Shown here piece by piece: positions 14,074 to 14,246 of a DNA stretch of 14,246 nucleotides (the first letter of the stretch is position 1; the number at the start of each line of letters is the position of its first letter). Under the pieces are notes generated by a model that was not told the origin of the DNA, did no database searches, and saw only the letters and a list, made by a program, of their open reading frames with translations. The DNA comes from Stenotrophomonas sp. (GTDB lineage: Bacteria > Pseudomonadota > Gammaproteobacteria > Xanthomonadales > Xanthomonadaceae): NCBI GenBank assembly GCA_003525885.1, contig DQIG01000418.1, positions 4,409 through 18,654 of the forward strand, given 5' to 3'. Made by a program: the position numbers and the translations under genes.

Positions 14074-14191
14074 CCGGGGTTGCGGGTGCCGGAATATTGG
14101 CGCGACAACTGCCGTGAAAGGGCGATGCAGTTCGCAGCGTGTTCGCATCGCACGGGGTAGCCTGCACCGACCACAAGGAAGGAGCAGGCGC

Positions 14192-14246
14192 ATGTGCATT
14201 GTGTGCAATCCAGGAGCCGCAGCATTCCTGCAGGCACGTCGCGAGT
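14192..14246 (+). CDS. 5' end of an unidentified gene (partial)
   Basis: An ATG preceded by the strong ribosome site AAGGAAGGAG (14175-14184, 7 bases away) opens a frame that runs off the window after 18 codons: MCIVCNPGAAAFLQARRE. The start has a CxxC pair at residues 2 and 5, and the last visible residues are basic. They could precede a twin-arginine or other export signal, but that cannot be seen. I do not assign a family. It is divergent from blaL1 with a 202-base gap. Confidence 0.6.
   Translation, partial: MCIVCNPGAAAFLQARRE

Noticed and set aside
13990..14208. N-terminal extension of blaL1 to 14208
   Set aside because: The extra 73 residues are not part of L1, overlap the divergent start, and would place the signal peptide inside the protein.

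Overview
The window is GC-rich chromosomal DNA from a member of the Stenotrophomonas maltophilia complex. Two things point there. The gene at 13117-13989 (minus) encodes an L1-type class B3 metallo-beta-lactamase with all the zinc ligands. Several gene junctions carry short palindromes that begin or end with the tetranucleotide GTAG, matching the SMAG repeats known from this species. Nearly all genes show strong G/C preference at third codon positions and look like native chromosome. I see no phage, plasmid, insertion sequence, CRISPR, tRNA or rRNA.

Layout from left to right: the 3' end of an unidentified plus-strand gene (1-111); a DUF2231 membrane protein overlapping a PQQ-type sugar dehydrogenase lipoprotein (209-1952); a SMAG cluster; a convergent ExoD-family membrane protein (2093-2755, minus); a divergent Cof-type HAD phosphatase (2905-3738); a 388-base intergenic region with palindromic repeats and two clean dyads; a TonB-dependent receptor (4127-6445) ending in a second kind of long hairpin; a small unidentified gene (6546-6932); another SMAG pair; an AraC-family regulator (7043-7924, minus) divergent from an AhpD/carboxymuconolactone decarboxylase-like protein (8032-8568); a shared terminator; fdhD (8607-9455, minus) divergent from a FdhF/YdeP-family molybdopterin oxidoreductase (9700-11985); a tight copper-type pair, CopL-family protein (12011-12352) and DUF411/CopG-like protein (12470-13000); a third SMAG pair; blaL1 (13117-13989, minus); and the first codons of a plus-strand gene (14192 onward).

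Functional groupings. DUF2231 plus sugar dehydrogenase looks like a translationally coupled membrane/periplasmic oxidation unit. FdhD is a sulfurtransferase that activates formate-dehydrogenase-type molybdoenzymes, so its divergent neighbour is its obvious client. The CopL-like and DUF411 genes look like a periplasmic copper-handling pair, possibly with a leaderless first gene and a hairpin just after its stop codon. The AraC gene and the AhpD-like gene share a divergent promoter region. All three convergent pairs separated by SMAG dimers use these repeats where a terminator is expected.

Nothing here is a clear unknown multi-gene system. The most promising leads are the leaderless-CopL/hairpin/DUF411 arrangement, the dyads upstream of the TonB receptor and of blaL1, and a SMAG repeat whose GTAG end supplies the stop codon of the ExoD gene.
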